Position numbers and translations under genes: made by a program. A stretch of 64,000 nt of DNA, taken from Dokdonella_A sp963834755. GTDB taxonomy: Bacteria; Pseudomonadota; Gammaproteobacteria; Xanthomonadales; Rhodanobacteraceae. Positions 20,627-30,709 of the stretch are shown one piece after another; the stretch's first letter is position 1; each line of letters begins with the position of its first letter. The DNA lies in assembly GCA_963834755.1 (NCBI GenBank), contig CAWICQ010000009.1:62001-126000 (forward strand), written 5' to 3'. The notes beneath the pieces are model-generated. The model was not told where the DNA came from, did not search any database, and worked only from the letters and a program-made list of their open reading frames with translations.

Positions 20627-21097
20627 ATGCGCCCTTTCCCGACTGTACTTACGGTTCTCCTAACCCTGTTCTCGCTGATCGCCGATGCGCAGACGCAACC
20701 GGCGACGCTCGAAGAGCGGATGTCGCTGGCCGAGCTGCGGGCCGCTGGCCTCGACAAGCTCTCGCCCGATCAGCTCAAGTTCCTGAACGAGTGGCTGCGC
20801 ACGCACGGCGCGGGCAATCCCCAGATCGTGACGCCGAATGGCCAGCCGGTCTTCTATCCCGATACCTCGGCGCGCGACGTCGTCGAAGCGCATATCGAAG
20901 GCATGTTCACCGGCTGGCGCGGCAAGTCCGTGTTCAAGCTCGACAACGGCCAGGAATGGAAACAAGCCGAATCGGGCATATACGACGCCGGCAAGTTCGA
21001 AAACCCGGTCGTGCGCATCAAGCCGATGCTGCTCGGCAGCTGGCTGATGTACGTCGAAGGCTGCGGCTGCAGCGTACGCGTTCAGCGCGTCAAATGA
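20627..21097 (+). CDS. small exported protein of unknown function
   Basis: About 156 residues from the ATG at 20627, chosen because a signal peptide follows at once (PFPTVLTVLLTLFSLIADAQ). The mature protein has a helical stretch (LSLAELRAAGLDKLSPDQLK-type) and then a beta-rich C-terminal half (MFTGWRGKSVFKLDNGQEW ... MYVEGCGCSVRVQRVK) with a CGC pair near the end. I recall uncharacterised Xanthomonadales secreted proteins of this shape but can assign no function. Confidence 0.75.
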   Translation: MRPFPTVLTVLLTLFSLIADAQTQPATLEERMSLAELRAAGLDKLSPDQLKFLNEWLRTHGAGNPQIVTPNGQPVFYPDTSARDVVEAHIEGMFTGWRGKSVFKLDNGQEWKQAESGIYDAGKFENPVVRIKPMLLGSWLMYVEGCGCSVRVQRVK

Positions 21098-21172
21098 GTT
21101 CAGGATGAACTCGTCCCGTGCAGGCCATGGACGGCCGACGACACGGGACCCGGCGGTTGACGCGCGAACCAG

Positions 21173-24100
21173 CTAGACCGAAGACGCCCTCAACCCCTCC
21201 ACCAGCTTTGCCAACCGCTTCGGCGACACCGACTCGGCCGTGCGCAATTCCTGCGCGAACGTCGACACGCGCAACTCCTCGATCAGCCAGCGCAACTCGG
21301 CCAGTGCCGGATCGTCGCCGCGCGCGGCGCGCAGCTTGAGATAGTCGCGCCAGTAGAGCTGCACGGCGAGCATGCGCGCCTGATCGCGCGCGGGATCCTG
21401 GCGCAGGCGTTCCGCCCGCAAGCGCATCGCGCGCAGGTAGCGCGGGAAATGCGCGAGGCGCGATTTTCCCATATTGCGCGCGAATCCCGGGCTCAGCAGT
21501 TCCGCGAGCTGATCGTCGAGGTCGTCGTAGTTCGCGCGTGCGAAGCCGATCAGCGGCGGCTCCAGCAGCGGTTTCAATTCCGCGTAGCCCGCAATGATGT
21601 CCTCAACGATGACCAGGCGCTCCATTGCAGAGGCGAACAGCGAACGCGCGATCTCTTCGCGACGTTGCGCGAAATCCTCGCGCCGGCGCAGATTCAGATC
21701 GTGCGCCGCAAGCCGTTCGCGCAACGCACCTTCGACGAGATCCGCGCGCAAGGATTCCGCGCTGTCGATGGGCGCCCACTTCAGCATGAGCGCATTCTTG
21801 AGCGGTAGCTGTCGACGCGCGTGCTTGAGCGTGTCGGCGAGCGCGTGACGCAGCAAGCGTTCGACACCGGCGCGATGTGCCGCGAGCGCCTCGTCGCGTC
21901 GCTCGAAAACGCGCAATGCAACGCTCTCGCCGAGATCGACCAGCGCGGGAAATGCAGTCAGGCCGCCGGTCGAAATCACGCGGTCGGGAATCTCGTCGAA
22001 ATCGAACTCGTCCACGTCCTCGCGCGTGAGCTCGACATCGGCGCGACGCGAGAATGCGACACGCGCCGCTCCGGTCCATTGCGACTGGATCGCGACGAGA
22101 TCGCGACTTTCGGCGAGGGTGCGGCCTTCTTCGTCGTGAATGCGGAAATTCATCAACAGATGCGGTGGCAACTCAGCCCCCGCGAAATCCGCCGCGGTGA
22201 TCGCGACGCCGGTCACCCGCATCAGATAGGCGGCGAGCGCTGAAGCGAGCGGTTCTTCGCGGGCAGCTTCCGCTTCGACAAACGCGCGCGCGAAATCCGG
22301 CGCCGGGACGAAATTTCGTCGCAATGCCTTGGGCAGCGCACGAATCAATTCCGCGATCTTTTCCGGCAGCATGCCCGGCACGAGCCACTGCGAACGCGCG
22401 GCCGACACCGCATTCACCAGCGCGAGCGGGATATGCAACGTCACGCCGTCCGAAGGATCGCCCGGAACAAAGCGGTAGCCGACGCGCAACCGATGTCCCG
22501 CGACTTCGATATGCGCCGGAAATTCGCGCGCGCCGATCGCCGGCGATTCCGCGAGCACATCGCCGAGCGACCAATGCAGGGCGGCCTGCTCGGACGGTTT
22601 GGCTTGTCGATACCACGCGTCCAGCGCCGCCGACGTGTGAATCTCATTCGGCAGCTTGCCGGCGAAGAACGCCGCGAGTTCGTCTTCATTGCGCATCAGG
22701 CCCGTTCGGCGGCGCTTCGCTTCGAGCTCGTGCGCCTGCGCGAGCACGCGCGCATTCGCGCGCACGAAGTCGGCGCGTGCATCGATCTCGCAACGCGCGA
22801 GCGCCTCGCGCGCGAACACGTCATGCGCGAGCGCCGGATCCTGCTTGCCGAACTGCACCGCGCGTTTCTCGACGAGCGTCAGCCCAAACAGTGTCACCTG
22901 CTCGTACGCGACTACTGCGCCGCGCTTGCGCGACCAATGCACGTCGCGCCAGTTGCGCTTGACGAGATGCGCGGCCTGTCGCTCGACCCACGCCGGCTCG
23001 ATGCGCGCACATAGCATGCCGTACACCTTCTGCAGATCGAGGATCTGTCCCGCCAGCACCCACTGCGGCTGAGTCTTCGCGACTGACGAGCCCGGAAAAA
23101 TCATGAAGCTGCGCTCGCGTGTGCCGCGATACGAGCCGCGCTCGGTCTTGATTCCAATCTGCGTCGGCCAGCCGGAGAGGAGGCAATGATGGATCGCCTC
23201 GTACGATTCCGCCGTCAAGGCCTCGCGTTCGTTTGAGCCGTTCCCTTCCAGGGGAGGATTTGGGTGGGGATGGTTTTCGTCGCTTTCGCGCCGAATCGCC
23301 GACACCATCCCCTCCCCCGCCCTGCCCTTGGAGGGGAGAGAGTAAGGCTGCGCGCTCCCGAGGACGTAAGGCTGCGCATCGCCGAGCGACCATTTGAACT
23401 CGTCCGTGACGAGCAGCAGCAACTGCCGATGCAATTCGCGCCATTCGCGCATGCGCAGAAACGAAAGAAAATGCATCTGGCACCAGTCGCGCAGCTTCGA
23501 TTGCGTCAGGTCTTCGTGCGCATCGCCATACGCGCGCCAGAGTTTGAGCACGCCGACGAAATCCGATCTCGGATCGGCAAACGCAGCATGTGCCTGATCC
23601 GCCGCCGGGCGAGCGTCCGCCGGGCGTTCACGCGGATCCTGGACGCTGAGAAACGCGGCGAGCACGAGCATCTCGCGCAGCGAATGTCGTTTTTCGGCTT
23701 CGACGAGCATGCGTCCGAGCGCGACGTCGATCGGCAATTTCGCCAGCGTGCGTCCGATCGCTGTGAGCTTTTGTTGAGATGTGCGGCCCGGGATGACCGT
23801 TTCTTGATTTGCCGCGATCGCGGACGATCGCACTGGCGAATGCGAAGTGCTGCCGTGGCTGGCCGCTTTTTGACTCTCCGCGATCTTGGACGATCGCATC
23901 GGTATCGCTTCTATCGCGCCGATTTCGGCAAGACGACGATACCCATCGGCGATCGCGCGCTCCGACGGCGCTTGGACGAACGGAAAGTCGGCGACATCGC
24001 CGAGATTCAGCGCCAGCATGCGCAGAATCACTCCGGCGAGCGATGCGCGCAGGATTTCCGGATCGGTATAGCGCGGGCGTTGCAGATAGTCGTCTTCGCC

Positions 24101-25400
24101 GTACAGACGAAAGCACACGCCAGGACCAACGCGCCCGCAGCGGCCTTTGCGCTGGTCGGCAGCGGCCTGCGAGATCGGCTCGATATGCAGGCGTTCGAGC
24201 TGATTGCGTTGACTGTAGCGCTTGACGCGCGCCGTGCCAGTATCGACGACGTAGCGAATGCGCGGCACCGTCAGCGATGTTTCGGCGACGTTCGTCGCGA
24301 GCACGATGCGTCGCTGCGGACCGGGCTTGAACACGCGATCCTGTTCTGCCGCGGACAGTCGCGCGTACAGCGCGAGCACTTCGGTTTCGCGGTATTTGCG
24401 CCGCGACAACGCGAGGTGCGCATCGCGGATTTCGCGCTCGCCGGGCAGAAAGACCAGCACATCGCCGCGCGGATCCTCGGCGGTGATCTCGTCGGTCGCG
24501 CTGACGATCTGCTCGGCGACGCTCGGCTCGTTGCGCTCGGAGGCACCGCCCCTCACCCCGCCATCGGCATCCGCCGATGGTCCGTCTCTCTCGCTCCGCG
24601 GTGGAGGGACGCATGTTGCGGGCTGCGGCCGCGGATCTCCAGCGCACTTCGACCGGATAAGCGCGGCCTTCGACCTCGACGACCGGCGCGTCGGCGAAAT
24701 GCGCGGCGAAACGCGCGGTGTCGATCGTCGCGGAGGTCACGATCAGCTTCAGATCGCGCCGTTTCGCCAGCAGCCGTTTCAGATAGCCGAGCAGAAAATC
24801 GATGTTGAGGCTGCGCTCGTGTGCTTCGTCGAGGATGATGGTGTCGTAGGCGCCGAGCCATGTGTCGGACTGCGTTTCCGCGAGCAGGATGCCGTCGGTC
24901 ATGAACTTGATCAGCGACGCGTCCGACACCTGATCGGCGAAGCGCACCTGGAATCCAACGAGATCGCCGACCTGTGTTCCGAGCTCGCTGGCGACGCGGC
25001 GCGCGACCGCCCTCGCCGCGATGCGGCGCGGCTGCGTGCAGCCGATCATCCCGGCGGCGCCGCGGCCCGCGGCGAGACAGAGTTTCGGCAGCTGCGTCGT
25101 CTTTCCGGAGCCGGTTTCGCCGGCCAGCACGACCACCTGATGCGCGCGGATCAAGCGCACGATCTCGTCGGCCTTCGCGGCGATCGGCAGCGTTTCGTCG
25201 ACGCCGATCTCGGGCACGCGTTGCGCGCGCGTCGCGCGTCGCGACGCGGAAGATTCGATGTCCGCGCGCAACGCCGCGAGCTCGCGCGCAGTCGGCTCTG
25301 TGCGCGCGGACGCGAGCCGCCGCCAGCGCGCCAGCAGGCGTCCGAAGTCGCGCGCCATCACATGCTCGAGCGCGTCGCGGAGGGATTTGAGGTCGGACAT
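21173..25400 (-). CDS. hrpA: ATP-dependent RNA helicase HrpA with three inserted segments; frame broken near 24,600
   Basis: Start at ATG 25400 (MSDLKSLRDALEHV). DEAH-box motifs are Walker A GETGSGK at 94-100, DEAH at 191-194, SAT, and QRKGRCGR in the second RecA domain. The long HrpA C-terminal domain (DUF3418-type) runs to the stop at 21,173. Total span is about 1408 codons, longer than the roughly 1300 of typical HrpA. The excess is three inserts (24,548-24,612; 23,771-23,905; 23,239-23,342). The second and third stay in frame. Around the first, the frame shifts by one base between 24,580 and 24,645. HrpA unwinds mRNA and rescues collided ribosomes in the cytoplasm. Confidence 0.9.
23239..23342. 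repeat. palindromic element inside hrpA (in frame)
   Basis: Ends are inverted: TTCCCTTCCAGGGGAGG near 23241 pairs with CCCTTGGAGGGGAGAG near 23325. In the hrpA frame it reads LPSKGRAGEG ... HPHPNPPLEGNG, the familiar translation of a palindromic element. Next to it GTAAGGCTGCGC occurs twice (23342-23353 and 23366-23377), a local 24-base duplication that doubles AQPY in the protein. Confidence 0.75.
23771..23905. repeat. duplicated ~52-base unit inserted in hrpA (in frame)
   Basis: 135 bases (45 codons) separate the HrpA blocks RRLAEIGAIEA and KLTAIGRTLAKLP, which are normally close together. It holds two diverged tandem copies of a unit beginning GTGC and ending GGACGATCGCA, roughly 39 of 52 positions identical by eye. 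Each copy has a palindromic core around CCGCGATC. It keeps the frame open. Confidence 0.65.
24548..24612. repeat. palindromic element inside hrpA at the frame break
   Basis: The segment around ctcaccccgccatcggc and gccgatggtccgtctctctc reads, in one frame on the minus strand, VPPPRSERDGPSADADGG, a peptide typical of palindromic elements. It lies between HrpA blocks AYPVEVRW and VAEQIVSATDEIT, and the two blocks are in different frames. Confidence 0.65.
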
Positions 25401-25517
25401 CGGCTCGGAATTGTCGCGGCGAAATGGGCCGGCCGCGGCCATCATCATAGCTAGGGGCGATTGCCGGAATTCGCAAGCGCGATTTTATCGGACGTGCATA
25501 CGAGCCGCCTTTTCGGC

Positions 25518-26774
25518 CTACAACTTCCTTCGTGGTGGCACCAGCAAATCGCCGAACAGAAGGCCCGCGACGATCGAAACCAATAGGGTCACCAGCGAGA
25601 TCGCGGTATCGATCCCGACCAGCACATCGCGCTCGAACACGAAGCTCAGCGTGCGAAAGGCGACGCTGCCCGGCACCAGCAGGATGATCCCCGGCTCGCG
25701 CACCAGCGCGCCGGGCCGATTGGCGACACGGGCGAACAGATTGCTCGCTGCACCGACCGCAAGGCTGCCGAGAAAAACACCGAACGCGGGCGCAATGTAC
25801 GCGCCGCCGACCTGCGTGCATGCATAACCGAGCACGATCGACGCGACAACGACGGGAACGTACTTTCGCGGCGCGCGAAACAGCACCGCGAAAGCGAACG
25901 CGGCAGACAGCACGGCGACCCAGGTGGTCCACTGCGGAACCGCCGACTCCACGCCGGGCGGCGCCACGAGTCCGAGCAGATCGCACAACTGCTCCGCCGC
26001 GACGGTGCCGAACGCGAGCTTCAGCAACGTCGCCATCGCGCCCATCATGCGCGCCGTGCCGGAAATCAGATGCTGGCTCGAGAGCTCGCGCACGGCCGTC
26101 GTCAGCGTCAGGCCCGGCATCAGCACAATCAGGCTCGCGATGATCACCGAACGCACCGCAATCGGCGCGATGTACACGGCGACCGCGATAGCGATCAGCG
26201 TCGCGATGAACGCCGACATCGCCTCCGACGCCGCGGCGATATTCGGCCGCGACAGCGAGAGCAGATAGACAACGCCGATGAGCGCGCCGACCAGCGCCGC
26301 CGTCGCAACACCGAGCCAGCTCGTGTGCAGAATCGCTGCGATGCTGCCGGCCGAAATCGCATGGCTCGCGACCAGCGACGTGCGGTACGCGCGCGAGCGC
26401 AGCGGCAGGCGGAATTCGCGCAGACGGCGCCGACCGGCCGCGAGATCCAATTGACCGTCGATGACCTGATCGGCGATCTCGTCGACCTGGCACAGGCGCT
26501 TCAGATCGACCGATCCCGGTGGCAGGCGCACGACCTGCGTGATTTCGGCGAGATCATCATCACCGTCGGGATCGGAAAACGACATGATGATCGAGGTCGG
26601 CGTCGACAGCACGTTGCACGACAGCCCGAGCCGCGCGCTGACGAGGTTGATCACGTCCTCGAGCCGTGGCGCCGCCGTGCCGTATTCGTGCAGGCGCTTG
26701 GCGAGATCGACAACGAAGCCGATGCGTATCTTGAGTGGCGCCAGCGTGCCGGCATCCTGGTTCATATCCGGCAT
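25518..26774 (-). CDS. threonine/serine exporter family protein (ThrE-like)
   Basis: About 418 residues from the ATG at 26774. An N-terminal cytoplasmic domain (DUF1212-type, about 15-150) is followed by about ten membrane helices in two halves (DUF1212 and DUF3815 regions; LMPGLTLTTAVRELSSQHLISG is the best conserved block). The two halves, usually separate YjjP/YjjB proteins in enterobacteria, are fused as in Corynebacterium ThrE. A role in amino- or organic-acid export is inferred from the family. It is divergent from the EamA gene, 42 bases away. Confidence 0.85.
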   Translation of the reverse strand: MPDMNQDAGTLAPLKIRIGFVVDLAKRLHEYGTAAPRLEDVINLVSARLGLSCNVLSTPTSIIMSFSDPDGDDDLAEITQVVRLPPGSVDLKRLCQVDEIADQVIDGQLDLAAGRRRLREFRLPLRSRAYRTSLVASHAISAGSIAAILHTSWLGVATAALVGALIGVVYLLSLSRPNIAAASEAMSAFIATLIAIAVAVYIAPIAVRSVIIASLIVLMPGLTLTTAVRELSSQHLISGTARMMGAMATLLKLAFGTVAAEQLCDLLGLVAPPGVESAVPQWTTWVAVLSAAFAFAVLFRAPRKYVPVVVASIVLGYACTQVGGAYIAPAFGVFLGSLAVGAASNLFARVANRPGALVREPGIILLVPGSVAFRTLSFVFERDVLVGIDTAISLVTLLVSIVAGLLFGDLLVPPRRKL

Positions 26775-26816
26775 AATGCCGCGCTTTCGCGTCGCCGTGG
26801 AGGCACACGCGCCGCG

Positions 26817-27710
26817 ATGGAGCCTGGCATGGGAATCGGCGAAGCCGCATCGATCGGAGCCGCGCTGTCCTGGGCCGGCGGCGTGATCGTGTACAAGCGG
26901 CTCGGCGAGACGCTGCCGCCGCTGCAGCTCAATCTGATCAAGAACCTCATCGTGCTCGGCATGATCGTGCCGACATTGCTGCTCGTGCATGGCTTCGAAA
27001 TGCCGCCGCTGCCGGGACGCGCGATCGTGCTCGCATTGATTTCCGGTGTGCTCGGCATCGCCGTCGCCGACACGCTGTATTTCCGCGCACTCAACATGCT
27101 CGGCGCGGGCCGCATGGGCATCGTCGGAAATTTTTATAGCCCATTTGTGATCATGCTGTCGTTCGCGCTGCTCGGCGAGCGCCTGAACGCGCTGCAGATC
27201 GTCGGCTTCGTGCTGGTCAGCGGCGGCGTGCTGATCGTCAGCAGTCACGATCCGCAACGACGCCTGCCGGCAGCGACATTGCGTCGCGGCGCCGCATTCG
27301 GCGTCACGGCAGTGTTCCTGATGGCCTCGGCGATCGTGATGGTCAAGCGCGTGCTGGAAGGCCAGCCGCTGCTATGGATCGTGTTGCTGCGCCTGATCGG
27401 CGGCGTCGCCGGCATGCTCGCGGTGTTCGCGTGGCGCCGCGAACGCTTGCCGATCGGACGCAACAACGCGATTCCGTTGCGCTGGCCGCTGCTCGTGCTC
27501 GCCGCGTTCCTCGGCCAGTACGTGTCGATGGTGCTGTGGATGGCCGGCTACAAATATACCGAGGCCTCGGTCGCGGCGGTGCTCAACGAGACCGCATCGG
27601 TGTTCATCGTGCTGCTGGCCGCGCTGTTCCTGCACGAAGGGCTCGACGCGCGCCGGATCGCCGGGGTCACCTGCACGCTCTCGGGCGTCGCCTGCATGTT
27701 GTTCGCCTAG
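26817..27710 (+). CDS. EamA (DMT) family transporter
   Basis: About 297 residues with ten predicted helices in two EamA repeats; the second begins near residue 155. Conserved DMT features include LISGVLGIAVADTLYFRALN and AAVLNETASVFIVLLAALFLHE. The start at 26817 (ATG) is the first after the gap; a second ATG at 26829 is possible. It is an inner-membrane metabolite exporter or permease of unknown substrate, 65 bases upstream of the lipid-transport operon. Confidence 0.88.
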   Translation: MEPGMGIGEAASIGAALSWAGGVIVYKRLGETLPPLQLNLIKNLIVLGMIVPTLLLVHGFEMPPLPGRAIVLALISGVLGIAVADTLYFRALNMLGAGRMGIVGNFYSPFVIMLSFALLGERLNALQIVGFVLVSGGVLIVSSHDPQRRLPAATLRRGAAFGVTAVFLMASAIVMVKRVLEGQPLLWIVLLRLIGGVAGMLAVFAWRRERLPIGRNNAIPLRWPLLVLAAFLGQYVSMVLWMAGYKYTEASVAAVLNETASVFIVLLAALFLHEGLDARRIAGVTCTLSGVACMLFA

Positions 27711-27775
27711 CCGTCAGGAGCGGGCTCGACCGCGCGGACGTTCCTTGCCGGACCGCCACCCTGTAGCCTTGCGCC

Positions 27776-28882
27776 ATGGCAGAAGCGGGCACTCTCGATG
27801 TCGATTCCGGCGGCCGCGTCGTCGCCGCCGGAGACTGGACGCTGGCGTCCGCGCCGGCACTGGACCGACGCGTGATCGAGGTCAAGCGCCGGCGCGCATC
27901 CGGTGCGGTTGACGCCAGCGGCATCAGCCGCCTCGATACCGCCGGTGCGGAACTCCTGCTCGAGCTCGCCGGCGATGCGCGCGAGCGCATCACGGGCCTC
28001 GACGAAGGCCGACGCGCGCTCGTCGACGCCGTCGCGAAAGCGCAATCCGAAGCGGTCGCAAAGAAACTCCCTCAGCCGCCCGGCATCGTCGTCATGCTCG
28101 CGCGAACCGGGGCCGCGGTCGAAGCGATCGGCGACGACGTCGTCGCGCTGGTCGGCTTTATCGGACTCGTGCTGCAGACGCTCGCTCGCGGGATGCTCAA
28201 TCCGCGGCGCTGGCGCGTGACGTCGCTTTTTTTCCATATCGAACAGACCGGTCTGGACGCGGTGCCGATCGTCGCGCTGCTGAGCTTCCTGGTCGGCGCC
28301 GTGGTCGCGTTCCTCGGCGCCACGGTGTTGCGCGACTTCGGCGCGAGCGTCTTCACCGTCGAGCTGGTTGGCTACTCGTTCCTGCGCGAATTCGGCGTGC
28401 TGCTCACCGCAATCCTGATCGCCGGCCGTTCCGGCAGCGCGTTCACCGCGCAAATCGGCTCGATGAAGGCGCGCGAGGAAATTGACGCGATCCGCACGCT
28501 CGGCCTCGATCCGGTTGAAGTACTCGTGCTGCCGCGCACGCTGGCGTTGTTGATTTCGATGCCGATGCTGACGTTCATCGCGATGCTCGCCGGCATTTTC
28601 GGCGGCGCGATCGTGTGCGTCTTCTCGCTCGACATCTCACCGGGCATGTTCCTGCAGCGCTTCCACGACACCGCATCGGTGCGCCATTTCTGGGTCGGCA
28701 TGAGCAAAGCACCGGTGTTCGCGTTCCTGATCGCCGCGATCGGTTGTCTCGAAGGCTTCAAGGTATCCGGCAGCGCCGAATCGGTCGGCCAGCACACGAC
28801 GTCGAGCGTCGTGCAGTCGATCTTCGTCGTCATCATGATCGACGCGCTGGCGGCGATCTTCTTCATGAAGCTCGACGTATGA
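27776..28882 (+). CDS. mlaE: lipid ABC transporter permease MlaE with fused N-terminal STAS domain
   Basis: 368 residues. Residues about 1-95 form an MlaB/STAS-like domain (VVAAGDWTLASAPALD ... ASGISRLDTAGAELLLELA). The MlaE permease domain follows (about 150-368; LFFHIEQTGLDAVPIVALLS, FTAQIGSMKAREEIDAI, MLAGIFGG). In E. coli MlaB is a separate protein; here the fusion supplies it. It is the first gene of a four-gene operon with ATPase, MCE protein and lipoprotein, moving lipids between inner and outer membranes. Confidence 0.93.
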   Translation: MAEAGTLDVDSGGRVVAAGDWTLASAPALDRRVIEVKRRRASGAVDASGISRLDTAGAELLLELAGDARERITGLDEGRRALVDAVAKAQSEAVAKKLPQPPGIVVMLARTGAAVEAIGDDVVALVGFIGLVLQTLARGMLNPRRWRVTSLFFHIEQTGLDAVPIVALLSFLVGAVVAFLGATVLRDFGASVFTVELVGYSFLREFGVLLTAILIAGRSGSAFTAQIGSMKAREEIDAIRTLGLDPVEVLVLPRTLALLISMPMLTFIAMLAGIFGGAIVCVFSLDISPGMFLQRFHDTASVRHFWVGMSKAPVFAFLIAAIGCLEGFKVSGSAESVGQHTTSSVVQSIFVVIMIDALAAIFFMKLDV

Positions 28883-28961
28883 GGAATTCTGCGAACTCGT
28901 CCGGCGCTGGAACGTTTGCGAGCAAACCGCGGCCGGATACGCGGTCCTGCGGATCGAGAAC

Positions 28962-29762
28962 ATGAGCGAGCGCGAGACCGTCATCGAAGTGCGCGGCCTG
29001 CGCAACCAGTTCGGCGATCAGGTCGTGCACGACAATCTCAATCTCGACGTATACAAGGGCGAGATTCTCGGCGTGGTCGGCGGATCGGGCAGCGGCAAGT
29101 CGGTGCTGCTGCGCTCGATCGTCGGACTCAACCGGCCCACTGCCGGCAGCGTCAAGGTGTTCGGTCAGGAAGTGACGCGGCTTTCCGAAGCGCAACGCTC
29201 GGCGATCGAGCAGCGCTGCGGCGTCCTGTTCCAGAACGGCGCACTGTTTTCGTCATTGACGGTGGCGGAGAACGTGATGGTGCCGTTTCGCGAGCATCAC
29301 GATCTGCCGATGGACCTGATGCAGCGGCTTGCGGCGATCAAGATCGCGCTTGCGGGTCTGCCCGCGGAAGCCGGCGCGAAATATCCAGCGGAACTTTCCG
29401 GCGGCATGGTCAAGCGCGCGGCGCTGGCACGCTCGCTGGCGCTCGATCCCGAAATTCTCTTCCTCGACGAGCCGACGGCGGGCCTCGATCCGATCGGCGC
29501 GGCCGCGTTCGATCAGCTGATCCTGACCTTGCGCGAAAGTCTCGGCCTAACGGTGTTCCTGATCACGCACGATCTCGATACGCTGTACACGATCTGCGAT
29601 CGCGTCGCCGTGATCGCGGAAAAACGCGTGCTGATCGCCGACACGCTGGACAAGGTGGAACGCTTCGACGACCCCTGGGTGCAGGCGTATTTTCAGGGTC
29701 CGCGCGGCCGTGCCGCCGAACACGCAGCCGAGCATGCCGCGCTAGCGGCAACGGAGCACTGA
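28962..29762 (+). CDS. mlaF: lipid ABC transporter ATP-binding protein MlaF
   Basis: 266 residues. Walker A GGSGSGKS near 40-47, Q-loop LFQNGALFSSLTV, signature LSGGMVKRAALARSLA, Walker B EILFLDEPTAGLDP and H-loop LITHDLDT. The GALFSSLTV and GGMVKR stretches are typical of MlaF/Mce ATPases. It powers the MlaE permease. The stop at 29762 is two bases before the next ATG, so the two genes are translationally coupled. Confidence 0.95.
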   Translation: MSERETVIEVRGLRNQFGDQVVHDNLNLDVYKGEILGVVGGSGSGKSVLLRSIVGLNRPTAGSVKVFGQEVTRLSEAQRSAIEQRCGVLFQNGALFSSLTVAENVMVPFREHHDLPMDLMQRLAAIKIALAGLPAEAGAKYPAELSGGMVKRAALARSLALDPEILFLDEPTAGLDPIGAAAFDQLILTLRESLGLTVFLITHDLDTLYTICDRVAVIAEKRVLIADTLDKVERFDDPWVQAYFQGPRGRAAEHAAEHAALAATEH

Positions 29763-29764
29763 AC

Positions 29765-30709
29765 ATGGAAACCCGCGCGCATCACGTGATCATCGGCGCA
29801 TTCGCGATCGGCGTGTTCGCGCTCGCGCTCGGTTTCGTGCTGTGGCTGTCGAAATCGAGCATCGATCGCGAATTCGAGATCTACGACATCGTGTTCACCG
29901 AAGCAGTGACGGGTCTCAGCAAGGGCGGACTCGTTCAGTACAACGGCATCAAGGTCGGCGAAGTCGTACAACTTTCGCTTGCCAAGGACGATCCGCGCAA
30001 GGTCATCGCGCGCATCCGCGTCGTTGCCGATGCGCCGATCCGGCAGGACACGCGCGCCAAGCTCGGCCTGATGGGCGTGACCGGCGTCGCGTTCATCCAG
30101 CTTTCGGGCGGTTCGCCTTCGAGCCCGCCGCTGAAGCCGACGCCCGAGAATCCCGTGCCGGTGATTCCATCCGAGGAATCGGCGCTGTCGAAGCTGCTCG
30201 CTTCGGGCTCGGACATCGTCACCAGCGTCAACGATCTTCTGCTGCGCGCGAACGAAGTGCTGTCGAAGGACAACGTCGATCGCATTTCCGCGACGCTCGA
30301 AAATCTCAAGGGCGTGACCGGGACGATCAACGCGCAGCGCGACGATCTCGGCGCAGCGCTGAAGCAGCTCGCCAGCGCGAGCGGAGAGCTCAAGCACACC
30401 TTGATCACGCTCGATTCGATGGCATCGACCACGAATGATTTGATGCGCAACAACGCGCGCCAGGTGCTCGAGGCGACCAACCGCGCGCTGGAATCCGTCG
30501 ACAAGGTCGCCAAGTCGACCAACTCGCTGATCGGCGATAACCGCGCCGCAATCGACGAATTCAGCGATCAAGGCTTGCGCCAGCTCGGGCCCACGATCGT
30601 CGAACTGCGCGAGACGCTGCGATCTCTGAAACAACTCAGCGATCAGCTTTCGACCTCGAACAGTCTCTTGCTCGGACGCGACCAGCCCAAGGAGTTCGAA
30701 CCGAAATGA
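29765..30709 (+). CDS. mlaD: MCE-domain protein (MlaD family)
   Basis: 314 residues: one N-terminal membrane helix (about 8-29) and one MCE/MlaD domain (about 35-120; GLSKGGLVQYNGIKVGEV, LMGVTGVAFIQLSGG). A long helical region follows with repeated amphipathic segments (SASGELKHTLITLDSMASTT, EATNRALESVDKVAKSTNSL). It is much longer than E. coli MlaD (183 residues); the extra helices could form a channel across part of the periplasm, as in longer MCE proteins. It binds lipid on the periplasmic side of MlaFE. Confidence 0.92.
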   Translation: METRAHHVIIGAFAIGVFALALGFVLWLSKSSIDREFEIYDIVFTEAVTGLSKGGLVQYNGIKVGEVVQLSLAKDDPRKVIARIRVVADAPIRQDTRAKLGLMGVTGVAFIQLSGGSPSSPPLKPTPENPVPVIPSEESALSKLLASGSDIVTSVNDLLLRANEVLSKDNVDRISATLENLKGVTGTINAQRDDLGAALKQLASASGELKHTLITLDSMASTTNDLMRNNARQVLEATNRALESVDKVAKSTNSLIGDNRAAIDEFSDQGLRQLGPTIVELRETLRSLKQLSDQLSTSNSLLLGRDQPKEFEPK

